Source: Corylus avellana
Taxonomy: Eukaryota > Streptophyta > Magnoliopsida > Fagales > Betulaceae
Length of the DNA stretch: 64,000 nucleotides
NCBI RefSeq assembly: GCF_901000735.1
Contig: NC_081543.1
Location: 26,865,515-26,929,514 of the forward strand
Direction of reading: 5' to 3'
A program made the position numbers and the translations under genes. Positions 48,792 to 59,040 of this stretch are shown piece after piece (position 1 is the first letter of the stretch; the number at the start of each line of letters is the position of its first letter). A model generated the notes under the pieces. That model searched no databases and was not told where the DNA came from. It worked only from the letters and a program-made list of their open reading frames with translations.

Positions 48792-51217
48792 AGAGACTCA
48801 GACGATCCATCAAAACCCTACTCACCAACGGTCTCTTCTCACAAGCCCTCAAAGCCTCAACCGTCTCTCTTCCCAACCCGCACCTTACAGACCAAACCTA
48901 CGCCCTCTTCATCAAGTCCGGCCACTCCCTCGACCCCTTCCTCTCCACCACTCTCATCTCCCACTTGTCCAAGCTCGGAGATTTCTCTCGCGCTACCAAA
49001 TTTCTTTTTGACACCCAGAAACCCGATAATGTCGCCTTCAACGCCCTCATTTCTGGATTCGTCCGGTTTCGCCGACCCGGGCCCGTTTTCGAGCTCTTTC
49101 ACACGTTAAGGCATATGGGTCTGAGACCTGATGTGTTTACTTTGAGCTCTTTGGTGAAAGCGTGTGAGAGTTTGGAGGAAAACGAAGCTGCCCATGGGGT
49201 TTGTTTGAGAATGGGATTTGGGTCGGCTGCGTATTTGGTGAGTGGATTTGTTGAGAATTATGCGAGAGCTGGGGATGTTGAAAAGGCTGAGAAGTGTTTT
49301 GGGGAGTGTTTGGAAGTGGACAATGTGGTTTGGACGGCAATGGTTTGTGGGTATGTGTGGAATGGGGAATTTGAGAGGAGTAAGGAGGTTTTTGTGGAGA
49401 TGAGGGGTTTGGGTATGGAGCTAAATGAGTTTTGCTTCACTGGGGTGCTTGGTGCATTGTTTGATGTCAGAGAGGGGGAACAGGTTCATGGGATTGGTGT
49501 TAAGATGGGTTTGTTATGTAGTGGATCGATCCATTTGAATAATGCAATTATGAGCATGTATTGTAAGCGTGGGAATAAGGTGGCTGCTGTTAGGGTGTTT
49601 GATGAAATTGCTGACCCAGATGTTGTATCTTGGACTGAGCGAATTGGAGCTGCTTGTGATGGTGTGGAGGCTTTTGAATTGTTTAAATTTTTGCATTCTG
49701 GAGATTTGGAGATGAATGAATATACAATGATCAATGTTTTGTCTGCCATTGCTGGCCCTAGGCTGTTAAGTTCTGGCAGGCAAGTCCAAGCACTTTGTCA
49801 AAAGGTGGGGTTTTTGCAGGTGATTTGTGTTAGCAATGCATTGGTATCAATGTATGGGAAGTGGGGTCGAATGGATGATGCTAGGCGCATTTTTGATGAT
49901 ATGCTTTGTCGAGATTCTGTTTCTTGGAATTCTCTGATTGCTGGGTCCTCTGAGAATGGATTTTGTGGTCAGGCTCTTGAGTTGCTCTCTAAGATGCGTG
50001 ATCTTTCAATACAGCCAAATGAATATACTCTGGCTAGCATTCTGGAAGTGGCTGCCAGCTCATATTCTGTAAAGCAAGTGATGCAAGTCCATTCACATAT
50101 GATTAAATGTGGCTTCATGTTGGATGATTCTATGGTGTCTTGCTTGATAACAACATATGGGAAATGCGGCGGGGTTGATGAATCAAAAGAGGTATTCTCT
50201 AAGATTGATAAGATCAATGTGGTGCACCTCAATGCAATGGCTACTACCTTTGTTAACACCGGGTGTCATGCCGATGCTCTAACATTGTTCCACACCTCAA
50301 GAAGCTCATACCTTGAGGTGGACAGTATAATTTTCAGTATTGTCCTTAAAGCTTGCGGTATTATGACCGATTTGGTACACGGAAGAGTAATCCACTCCCT
50401 GTGTCTTAAATTTGGAGTTGATCAGGATAGTTTCGTTGAAAGCACTATTATTGACATGTACTGTAAGTGTGGAAGCATAGGTGATGCAGAGAAGGCTTTC
50501 AGGGTTATATCTAAAGACAATTTGGCTGCTTGGAATGCTATGATAATGGGATATGCTCAACATGGTTGTTTTCATGAAGTTTCCGAGATTTTTGATAAGA
50601 TGTGCAAATTTGGAGTAGAACCTGATGAGATTACTTTTCTTGGAGTTCTTACTTCATGCTGTCATGCAGGGCTGGTGAGAGAAGCATGGGCTTACTTAAA
50701 CTCTATGTTTCAACGTCATGGAATAATCCCGCATTTAGAACACTATGCCTGCATGGTTGACCTGCTTGGTCGAGTTGGACTCCTAGAAGATGCAATGAGG
50801 ACAATAGATCAAATGCCTATTCACCCTGATGCTCATATATGGCAGATTCTTCTATCAGCCTGCAACGTCCATGGAAATGTTGCTCTGGGGAATTTCGCAG
50901 CCAAAAAACTTCTTGAGCTGCAGCCTGGAAATGAATCTGCCTATATTCTTCTGTCAAACCTCTATGCTTCTGCTCGTATGTGGAATGCTGTTGGGAAATT
51001 GAGGAAGGAAATGAAAGAAAATGTAATTCGCAAAGAACCTGGTTATAGTTGGATTCAAATTGGAGGATCCATGCATTACCTTTTTGCTGGCGACACATCA
51101 CATCCTGAGAGTAAAGAAATATATACGGAGCTAATGAGGCTGTATGAGCATATACTAGTGTCACCAGGACTGGAACAAAATGATGTTTTTCGAATGGAAA
51201 TATTAGCTATGAAGTAG
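48788..51217 (+). CDS. PLS-class pentatricopeptide repeat protein with E/E+ domain, 809 aa, intronless
   Basis: PPR proteins of the PLS class bind organelle RNA, usually for C-to-U editing or processing. The N-terminus (MKRLRRSIKTLL) is basic and fits a mitochondrial or plastid targeting peptide. Tandem PPR motifs fill about residues 75-675, with typical signatures such as DVVSWTERI, SVSWNSLIAGSSENG, DMYCKCGSIGDAEKAF and AAWNAMIMGYAQHG. The E motif covers about 676-745 (HIWQILLSACNVHGN, then YILLSNLYASARMW) and an E+ region follows (YSWIQI, then FAGDTSHPESKEIY). There is no DYW deaminase domain, so if it edits RNA it would need a partner in trans. A single uninterrupted exon is normal for the family. 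The start at 48788 is the first ATG in this frame. Its -3 base is T, a weak context, and two other ATGs precede it. Confidence 0.95.
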   Translation: MKRLRRSIKTLLTNGLFSQALKASTVSLPNPHLTDQTYALFIKSGHSLDPFLSTTLISHLSKLGDFSRATKFLFDTQKPDNVAFNALISGFVRFRRPGPVFELFHTLRHMGLRPDVFTLSSLVKACESLEENEAAHGVCLRMGFGSAAYLVSGFVENYARAGDVEKAEKCFGECLEVDNVVWTAMVCGYVWNGEFERSKEVFVEMRGLGMELNEFCFTGVLGALFDVREGEQVHGIGVKMGLLCSGSIHLNNAIMSMYCKRGNKVAAVRVFDEIADPDVVSWTERIGAACDGVEAFELFKFLHSGDLEMNEYTMINVLSAIAGPRLLSSGRQVQALCQKVGFLQVICVSNALVSMYGKWGRMDDARRIFDDMLCRDSVSWNSLIAGSSENGFCGQALELLSKMRDLSIQPNEYTLASILEVAASSYSVKQVMQVHSHMIKCGFMLDDSMVSCLITTYGKCGGVDESKEVFSKIDKINVVHLNAMATTFVNTGCHADALTLFHTSRSSYLEVDSIIFSIVLKACGIMTDLVHGRVIHSLCLKFGVDQDSFVESTIIDMYCKCGSIGDAEKAFRVISKDNLAAWNAMIMGYAQHGCFHEVSEIFDKMCKFGVEPDEITFLGVLTSCCHAGLVREAWAYLNSMFQRHGIIPHLEHYACMVDLLGRVGLLEDAMRTIDQMPIHPDAHIWQILLSACNVHGNVALGNFAAKKLLELQPGNESAYILLSNLYASARMWNAVGKLRKEMKENVIRKEPGYSWIQIGGSMHYLFAGDTSHPESKEIYTELMRLYEHILVSPGLEQNDVFRMEILAMK

Positions 51218-53194
51218 AGGAATTCAAGTTTGATTTTTACCTCAATTAACTATGGGGTTTCTGTGTTTCCAGAACTCATCAACTTTTGTACCTGTCAAAT
51301 CTAATCAGGTTGGTGTATGAAATCCACTCGATAGTATGTTACATTCGGTATCAGAAAATTCCTCTGGCTAGCAAAGGGAGGCACAAGTCTGAAAATGCCA
51401 TAAATTAGGCTGTGCAGCTGAGCATTCAAGGTAACGAACACGACTGTGAGATAGAATTCCCCATGAAAATTATAATCAGCCATAAGCTATGGTTGCAACT
51501 TGCAAGGTGTTCATTGCTCACTGAAGGGTCTGTAATTGTTAACCTACTTGGGTACTATGTTACTAATCACAAGTTATAGGCTCAACCAATGGTATCTTAC
51601 TTCCATTACGGATACCGTTAACAATTATGAAGTTCTTTCAACTGAAATCTATAAATGAACTCATCGGAAGAGTTAAAAAGAAAAAAAAAAAAACGAAATG
51701 CTTGATTGATGGATAAGTTGGGGAGTTGGTGTAGATGCAAGCCAATATCTAGCTGTACTAGATTCCTTTCGGACCAACTTGAGATTCATTGAATTGATAC
51801 AATGACCTGGCATTTGACTGATAATTGATTCATGCTTGAATATACTAGTGGTTGTGAGACTATCTGATTGTGAACACGTGTGGGTTGAGAAGAATATGAA
51901 AGATCACATTATCTTTGTGATGGTTTATGGTTCTTGCTGTAGAAAGTGGATGAGGACAGTGGGTAATTAAGGAATCTGTGATGGATGAGGATGTGGTAGA
52001 ATTAATGTATATAATGTTTAGATATTCTTTGACCATTATGTTTATTTCACGGAGCCAGTTTCATATTATATAGTGTAAAGATAGATTGTGGAGGTTGCTT
52101 TACCCAGAATGGCCTAAAGTCCCGGTGAGAATAAGCTTGGCACGTGAAACCCTGCTACAACATGTATAACCTATTATTTGACATTTTCAAATGCCTCAGT
52201 AATACACATTTATTGTAACTCCTAATTTTAAGCATTGGAATTGCTTTATTATATTTATTGGTGGGTGAAATTCATCAAGTTTCACACCGGATTCGATGTG
52301 ACCTCTTGCCTTGAGTAAGCTGGATTAGGGGAACCAACGCCGAACTTACTGACTTTCTTACAAATACATCTCATATTGTTTCAGGCCAATGTCTATTGGT
52401 TTCATACTTGGTTTTCATTAAATAGTTGTTCTTTAATTTAGTGGCCCCTTCGTTAAAAACTCTGGTAGTGGTAATGGTATGACATGCTAATTTGCTTTCA
52501 TGTTAGCTTCTGTTGCATAACCTTTGCCAATCGTGAAATCATGCTTGTCCAGTTCAATGCTAATATTACCATGGATGTTGGAAACTTAAGTAAAATCAAT
52601 CAGACTAGAAACACTGTTCAAAGAAGAAGGGAAAGAAGAGGGAAAAATAAAGTAGAAGAAGAAATTTGTAAGTACATTAAGAGCTAATCATCAAGGATCA
52701 TACAGTGTCTTGACATCAATACTTTCTATTGTTTCAGGTCTCGCTCCTAGGTTTTCCTGCAGGAGTGTTGGCGATCTGAAGAGGCTTTAGAGAGCACAGA
52801 GACTATCGAATGGAATGCATGTGCTGCTATCCTTGACTTTATCTGCCCCCTTTTTGGAAGAGGCATTTTGTCCCCCAAACTTTTGGTGATTGCAGTAGCG
52901 GGAGCATTACTGACCCTGTTGCTCATTGTGTAAACAAAGGCGATTTCTCCTTCTTCCTTGAAGATATTCTTGTTTGATAAATTTTGGGTATGATCCAATT
53001 TGCATTGGTGATGAGTTTATATAGCACAACATCTACCCACTATAATACCAGTGTCTGGGGGTGATTTGATCTGGGTGAATGAAGCTAGAAACAGCCTTTG
53101 CAGACTGGTGGGGGTTGGGGTGCATGCCAGCGAGATTGTCTGGCTGTCCAAGATTCCTTTCAACTCAGCTCGAGACAACCTGAAATCATAGTAG
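51218..53194. other. Intergenic or 3' UTR region, no gene recognised
   Basis: Segments near 51721-51890 and 53104-53270 share diverged collinear pieces (GTTGGKGT, TAGATTCCTTT-like, AACACGTGTGGGTT), suggesting an old duplication. Open frames on both strands are short and match no family. Part may be the 3' UTR of the PPR gene. Confidence 0.4.
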
Positions 53195-53237
53195 GATGGT
53201 TTTGAGCACGATGGTTTTGAGCACGATGGTTTTGAGC
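53195..53237 (+). repeat. Three 15-bp tandem repeats
   Basis: GATGGTTTTGAGCAC repeated at 53195, 53210 and 53225, with the last copy partial. Confidence 0.9.
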
Positions 53238-53389
53238 CGGTCTCATCATAAACACGTGTGGGTTCAAGACATATCAAGAAGCTCCCTTGTTGACCTTGGG
53301 GCTGGTTTCTGGATTTCTTTAGTCAATAAGGTACGGGAGGATGCAAATTCGTATAATGGTCAGGATTTAGTGATTTGTTGTTTTGTTAT

Positions 53390-53575
53390 TTTGACAGGAA
53401 TAATATTATTTAGTACATTGTTATACAACTGCAATACAATTGGAATGTCGTAACAATAAAAATTTGTCATTGAATTACTATTTGTAAAAAAAAAGATTGA
53501 TCTTTACTGCCATGCCATTCTAATTGTATAACAGTTATATAATAGTCTACTAAATAACATTACTCTTTTGACAGA
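53390..53575. mobile_element. Small foldback MITE
   Basis: AATATTATTTAGTACATTG on the left pairs with the right arm AATAGTCTACTAAATAACATT. TTATACAACTGCAATACAAT pairs imperfectly with ATTGTATAACAGTTATAT. The centre is about 40 bp. Confidence 0.6.
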
Positions 53576-53980
53576 CATAATTTGTTAGTTTAATACAATT
53601 TGGACGGGATTTTTGGAAGCAGAGCTCATATTTATGGATGTTTTTAATGACTGTCCTTATTTTCAGGGAGATCTCATTGGAAATGTCAAGCACACTCGTG
53701 CATTGGGATGATGATGATGCTGACGGTTGTGATGACCATTATACTCTTTAAAATTTCCCCACGTAGTTCTTTTGTTATGGAAAGTTGCATAAAATTTGCG
53801 TGTTTTTTGCTCATTTCACTCTGGAAACCAATACTACTGCTAGAATTGAAACAGGGGCTCATCTTTGTTTTGCATACTGACACTCCTGCCCACTCCTGCC
53901 ATCTGTGCGATGTGCTACTTACTGTATTGTATGCATGAGAGCAGAAACAGAGACTCGTGCTTAGGGCATGTCTGATAATG

Positions 53981-54206
53981 GTTTTGAAATGATTTGGTCA
54001 AAGGGGGTGGCTCCCAAATGGCCGAGCCACCCCCAATTTTTAACGTTCCTTTTTTTTTTTTAAATACATTTTCTTTAATTAAAAAAAAAATACGTTTTGA
54101 AATGATTTGGTCAAAGGGGGTGGCTCCCAAATGGCCGAGCCACCCCCAATTTTTAACGTTTTTTTTTAAATTTTAAATACATTTTCTTTAATTTAAAAAA
54201 AAATAC
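53981..54206. mobile_element. MITE with a 113-bp tandem duplication and GC-rich hairpins
   Basis: Units start at 53981 and 54094 (GTTTTGAAATGATTTGGTCA). Each holds GGGGGTGGCTC and its complement GAGCCACCCCC separated by 10 nt, a strong hairpin. The following GCCACGTGTCAACG to about 54345 looks like the rest of the same element, with no clear end. Confidence 0.65.
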
Positions 54207-54345
54207 ATTTTTTTTAAAAATTAAATATGTGCCACGTGTCAACGTCTTATTGGTTCACGTGTCAGTCGTAACGGTCAACTAACAGATAGACTAATTTGGT
54301 CACTTATCAAAACTACAGGAACCTCCTGCGATAAAAATAAAATCA

Positions 54346-55631
54346 CAAAGAGAAAAAATAAAATTAAAAAATCCTAAGAAAGTATAGAGTATTTAACCCT
54401 TATAAATAATAAGATTCTTGTAGGCCTCAAGATAAACATTTGACAATCTTAAAACTCATTGGGCAGCCATCCATATAATATATGCAAGTGTTTATGGTCA
54501 TAGTCAACAACATAAAGCCGTGGATGCACTTAACTTTTCTGCTCTATGTTCAAAAGTGTTGCCAAAAGATTCCCAAGACCTAGAGCTCTACTCTATTGAA
54601 GCTATATATATATATATTACAGCAATTTCCGCTGGCGTGCCTCCCAACACCCCCCCGCCGTTTTAGACTTTTAGTGATTCTGTTCCAATCGTATGTTGTG
54701 GGCTGCGACTCAAAATCAGATCAAGCAATTGACTCACAACCGCCTGATTCAATTTAATGTAAACATTTTTTTTAAAAAAAATTGACTTGCAAAAAATAAA
54801 AAATAAAAAAATTCAAAAGTTTATATACATATGCTTAAAATTGCATTTAAGTTATATAGAATCGTAACATACCATAATGCTTTGCAGTTGCTGTTCATGT
54901 CTACAGTCCATCTATAAATTACCTATTTCGTGACTTAAATTCGTGATGTAGAGTTTGACTTTGATGTCAAATAAGACGAATTTTAGATAAACTTACCTTT
55001 GAACACCTATTTGCAAAGAAAGGGTACTCAAAAATTTATATTACATATGTTTAAGATTGCATTTAAGCTATTTGTGACACTAAGGATCGTAATACCGTGC
55101 GGTTCAACGTTTAAAATCCTTCATATCTTTTAAAATGCACAACACCTATTTGCTAGTGGTTTGAAAACTGATTTTTTTTTTTTTTTTAATTTTAAAATTT
55201 TTTAATTTCACAAAATGTCATATTTAACTACGAGTTTGGAAAAGCAATGCAGATAATGAAATATATTAAGAATGTTTGGTTGTTTTAGTTTCTTGGTTGA
55301 AAATATTAGATAATTAAAGTTGGCAAATTTGGCGATTGACAAAATCTTGGTGTTGTGAGGTATTTGCCAAAAGTATGCTCATACAAGAGAATGCACCCAA
55401 TGCCCTCTTTGGGACCTAGGGCAAGCTTTCATATATTCTTTTGTTTACCTGTAAATTCTAGCCGACCATCCCAAGAATCCAGGTATCAAGGGGAGAAATA
55501 TTCCATACTTATTATTCATCCAAAAACTTAAAAAATAAATAAAAAAAATCACTCCTTATTCTTCAGTGCAATTTAGGCAAGAAGAGCATCAACTTGGAGA
55601 TCTAGATCCTCAACAATTTGATGTTGGGACT
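54346..55631. other. Intergenic; holds a diverged relative of the 580-bp array unit
   Basis: About 54940-55110 (TTTGACTTTGATGTCAAATA, then AAAGAAAGGGTACTCAAAAA) is collinear with array sequence at 33001-33110. A partial second copy lies at 54815-54880. No gene is seen. Confidence 0.55.
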
Positions 55632-55870
55632 GCTAGTAATCCAAGTAATAAACGTAAACGTAAAAAAGCTTCTATGAAGCCTACCTATCTAAAACTTATC
55701 CAGGCAAATGAGTTTCTGACGAAATCTCTCATATTTATTATCTAAATTACTAGCAATCTAAACAGTAAAATTGGAGCCTCTATAATGCCTACCTACCTAA
55801 AACTTGTCTAGGCAAATGAGTTTCATATTGATAGAATCTCATATTTATTGTCCAAATTACTAGCAATCTA
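55632..55870 (+). repeat. Tandem duplication, offset 108 bp
   Basis: GCCTACCTATCTAAAACTTA at 55679 and GCCTACCTACCTAAAACTTG at 55787 mark two units with shared AGGCAAATGAGTTTC and AATTACTAGCAATCTAAA segments. Confidence 0.85.
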
Positions 55871-56250
55871 AATGGTAAAAGTGGGTGCTAATGCTTAAGG
55901 CAGAAGTGCTAATAGTACGTTGCCATTTATATTGCCTATATGCTATTCTTAGGTGTGATGTCCTCGTACAAAGGGAATCACCATTTTGCCAAAAGAGCAA
56001 ATTCTTAGATTTCATAGCAAGGAACAAAACATTGGAAAGCAAAACAAAGGAAACCAAAAACCCCCTCTAAATGGAGATTCCTTGTTAAACTGAGGAAAAA
56101 GATGTATCTTTATTCTTTGCTCTATTCTGTCACACTACACAACCTATTAACCCTATTCTTTTCTTTAATTTCTCACCATCATCATGTGCTACTGCATTCA
56201 AATGATTTGACAACAAAATCGCCCGGCCGGACTCATCTTTTCAGAGGGTA

Positions 56251-57598
56251 ATGGCTGCTGCTATCAATTTCTCCGGCCAGGCTTCACCGCCGCATATGTG
56301 CTTTAAAGCAGTGGCAAGGCACCCCCGTGGCATCTTGCCCTGCAAAGAAACTTTTCAACTTAAGAACAACAGCTTGAGATCACTGCAGCATGGCCTTCAT
56401 GTTGGAAGGAAGGCAGAAAGTAGAATGTTGAGTGGCCGAGCACCCATTATCGTTATGTCAGCAAATAGTCATTCAATTTTCGAGTCATTTTCATCATCTC
56501 CATCAGACACAATCAACAAATTTTACACAAGCATCAATGAGAAGAACTTGAAGGAACTAAGTGAATTCATATCAGAAGACTGTTATATTGAGGACTGCTC
56601 CTTTCCCCAACCATTCAATGGAAAAAAGGTCTCATCTTCTAACTATTCTTCTTAACTAGCATTGAATACCTATTTTTGTTACATTAACAGGGCACTGTTG
56701 CAGGAGATTATGCATTTTTATGAACAACTTACTGCATCCATGGGTCAGAATGTGAAGTTCAGCATTGGACATGTTTGTGAAGGAGATGAAAACACAGCTG
56801 GAGTGCAATGGCACTTGGGTAATTCCCATTTTTATTGTTTCAGCTACTTGTATCCCTAAAAAATATTTCTGTGAATGATGAGTTTCTTATATGATATGGT
56901 AGAATGGAAACAATCACAGATCCCCTTCACCAGAGGCTGCAGCTTCTTTGAGTACTCAAAACATGGAGAAAGAATAATCATCAAGTATAGAAAAAACCTA
57001 TTCAATTCTTAGCCTTTCAATTGCACCAAGAAGATCATTTTCTCACAAATTGATATTTCTCTGCAGGAAAGCTCAAGTTGTAATTGAATCACCAGTCAAA
57101 CCAGGAGGCTTCGTTCTGGTAATTCTGCAAACCATACTTCTCAGAAAAAAAAAAAAAAAAACCTCCCAAAGTGTTTGACAATATTGTGAACACCAATGAC
57201 TACATATATTTTTTGAAACTTGGATTTTATTAATCATGGGACTTGCATCATTAAATTCAGATTCTATTCAAGACAGTGACATCACTATTTGATGATTTCC
57301 CAAGGATCACTGAATGTATGTTAAACTTCCACCAACTTTCCACCAACTTTCCACAACTTCAGTTTATCATTAGCATCATATCCTCATTCTGACACACCAT
57401 TGATATATGACTACTTCAGGGTTCCTAAGAAGTCCCCATGTCATATTTCAATTGATAATGAAGATTTACAACATGGTTCTGGCTCCTTTTATCAATCCAC
57501 TACTAACAGGCTACATACAGATTTGGAATCTCTCGACTCGGATTCTTCTCTTCACATTCAACATTTTGCGCTACATTTCTAAAATCTTCTTTAAGTAG
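56251..57598 (+). CDS. Plastid-targeted NTF2-like (SnoaL-type fold) family protein, 6 exons, 286 aa
   Basis: Member of a plant NTF2-like family of unknown biochemical role, probably in the chloroplast. Exons: 56251-56628, 56704-56818, 56903-56984, 57067-57118, 57261-57315, 57420-57598; GT-AG throughout and 861 nt of open frame. The first 70 residues are rich in Ser, Ala and basic residues, as in a transit peptide. The NTF2-like core starts at about residue 88 (DTINKFYTSINEKNLKELSE), continues with ISEDCYIEDCSFPQPFNGKK, and on through GQNVKFSIGHVCEG, AGVQWHLGEWKQ and RGCSFFEY. The end (TSLFDDF, then LAPFINPLL and hydrophobic residues) is amphipathic and may touch membrane. The exon 2 acceptor is the TTGCAG at 56698-56703; the earlier CAG at 56688-56690 would give a stop. 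A convergent gene ends 71 bp downstream. Confidence 0.88.
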
Positions 57599-57668
57599 AT
57601 AACATTGAATATACAAGTTCTATTTCCACATCAAGGCTACCAGTAAAGGGGTGGCTTCAGATCACCTG

Positions 57669-57967
57669 TCAGTCATCGTTTCCGTCACAACTAGACCACA
57701 TATTGAACAATGAGAGAGCGAGCAATGGTCCAAGTACAGGCGGGAGTCGCGGTGGCCTGCTTAAGGCGACAATAGGATCATTCTTTTCTTTTGTAATTAG
57801 CCCTTCTTCCCAAGGATTATTGTTCCCTTGTTTCTTTGGCATTGAAGTGGCCAATGTACCTGATTTCAATAACATATTATTGTAAGATAAAGGAAATTCA
57901 ATATACAATTGCAATCATAAGGGCATCAAAGGATGAGTATGATGTAATTACCCCATGATCCAGCCAT
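57669..57967 (-). CDS. Small unnamed protein, 2 coding exons, 68 aa
   Basis: Coding exons on the minus strand are 57967-57952 (five codons plus one base) and 57859-57669. The junctions are TGGG|GTAATT and AATCAG|GTACA. The product starts MAGSWGTLATSMPKKQG, has NNNPWEEGLITKEKNDP, then a proline/hydrophobic stretch RPPRLPPVLGPLLALSLF and ends acidic (DGNDD). The composition is that of a real conserved small protein and I see no stop in the spliced frame. I do not know its function, though the hydrophobic stretch could be a membrane anchor. A 5' UTR exon ending at 58742 is likely. Confidence 0.7.
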
Positions 57968-58741
57968 AGGGAAGATTTGTTTGAATTTGTACTTTGCAGG
58001 CGAAAACACAGCTGTTCCACGCATGTAGGCTCTAGTTAATTATTTGATGCCTCTTCAGCAAGCAACAATTAAACTAAGAAACCAGCAATCCTACAAAGTG
58101 GAAAACATGGTAAAAGATCATCAAGAATCATCATTTGGGCAAGTGTCCAATCCAAATACCAAGCTAAATAAAGCAAAATATAATCATGATAGCAAAGTTT
58201 GGGCAGCAATATCATTGGTTCATCTTCCTAAAGATGTACTTTTGTGTTTGTTTGTTAAGGAAATGTTCTGAATTTGAGATCCTCCCTCCCTTGAAATTAC
58301 CAAACCACTTATCCAAAAACACTGATAAAAAAGAAACTAATATAAAAAAAAAAGTAAATTTAATCATTTAATTAACATTTTAACATTAACTGCTCCTTAA
58401 TTATGTCCGATATGACCTTAATCATTCAAGATTACACACATGCATGCTTTAACATAGAAATCATGCTTCAAGTTCTTCCTTAATGCACCATTTTAACTAG
58501 AACAAATTAAGCCAAAAACTAATGAACAAAGTTTTTCAGCAAATTGGGTCGAAGAAAATAACTTTTTCTATTAAAAATACATATAAAAATCACCTGCATT
58601 TTCAATCCATGTCAGTTTGGAAGAAAATTTGTTCAAAACTAATACAATCTAATTAGCGAAAGCTGAGAATTGTAAAATTTAGCAAAAAAATTTACGAATA
58701 GAGAGCAGAGTAAAAGAGAAACAGAGCGGGATTAACAGTAC

Positions 58742-58860
58742 CTGCTACGGTTCTACTTCGCTTTCTGGGCAGCCGGCGTAAGAGACTGACAACGTTGGGA
58801 GATTCCGTGTTTTGTGGAGAGCCGAAGAACGTTCGGGAATTTTCAGGCTGTCTGGTCCCA
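58742..58860 (-). promoter_or_regulatory. Likely 5' UTR exon and start region of the 68-aa gene
   Basis: On the minus strand CCGTAGCAG is followed by GTACTG, a good donor at 58741-58740. An acceptor (CTGCAAAG) lies at about 57992, just before the ATG exon. The transcription start is unknown. Confidence 0.45.
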
Positions 58861-58941
58861 CCACTATAACTGATCTCAGGCCCTATGGACAGTTTGATCC
58901 GACGATCTGGACCGTTTGGATTGATTCTGCTAACGCTATCA

Positions 58942-58995
58942 TGGGCTGGGCCAAACCCGGCCCGTTAGTCAGGCTATTATTTGAACCAAAGCCCA
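58942..58995. promoter_or_regulatory. Cluster of site II (TGGGCY) boxes
   Basis: TGGGCT at 58942-58947, TGGGCC at 58947-58952 and AGCCCA at 58990-58995, 100-150 bp upstream of the presumed start of the minus-strand 68-aa gene. Such clusters mark plant promoters of constitutively expressed organelle and ribosomal genes. Confidence 0.55.
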
Positions 58996-59040
58996 TTAAT
59001 GATAACAACCATGAATTGCAGTTTTGTGGCAGATAAAAAA

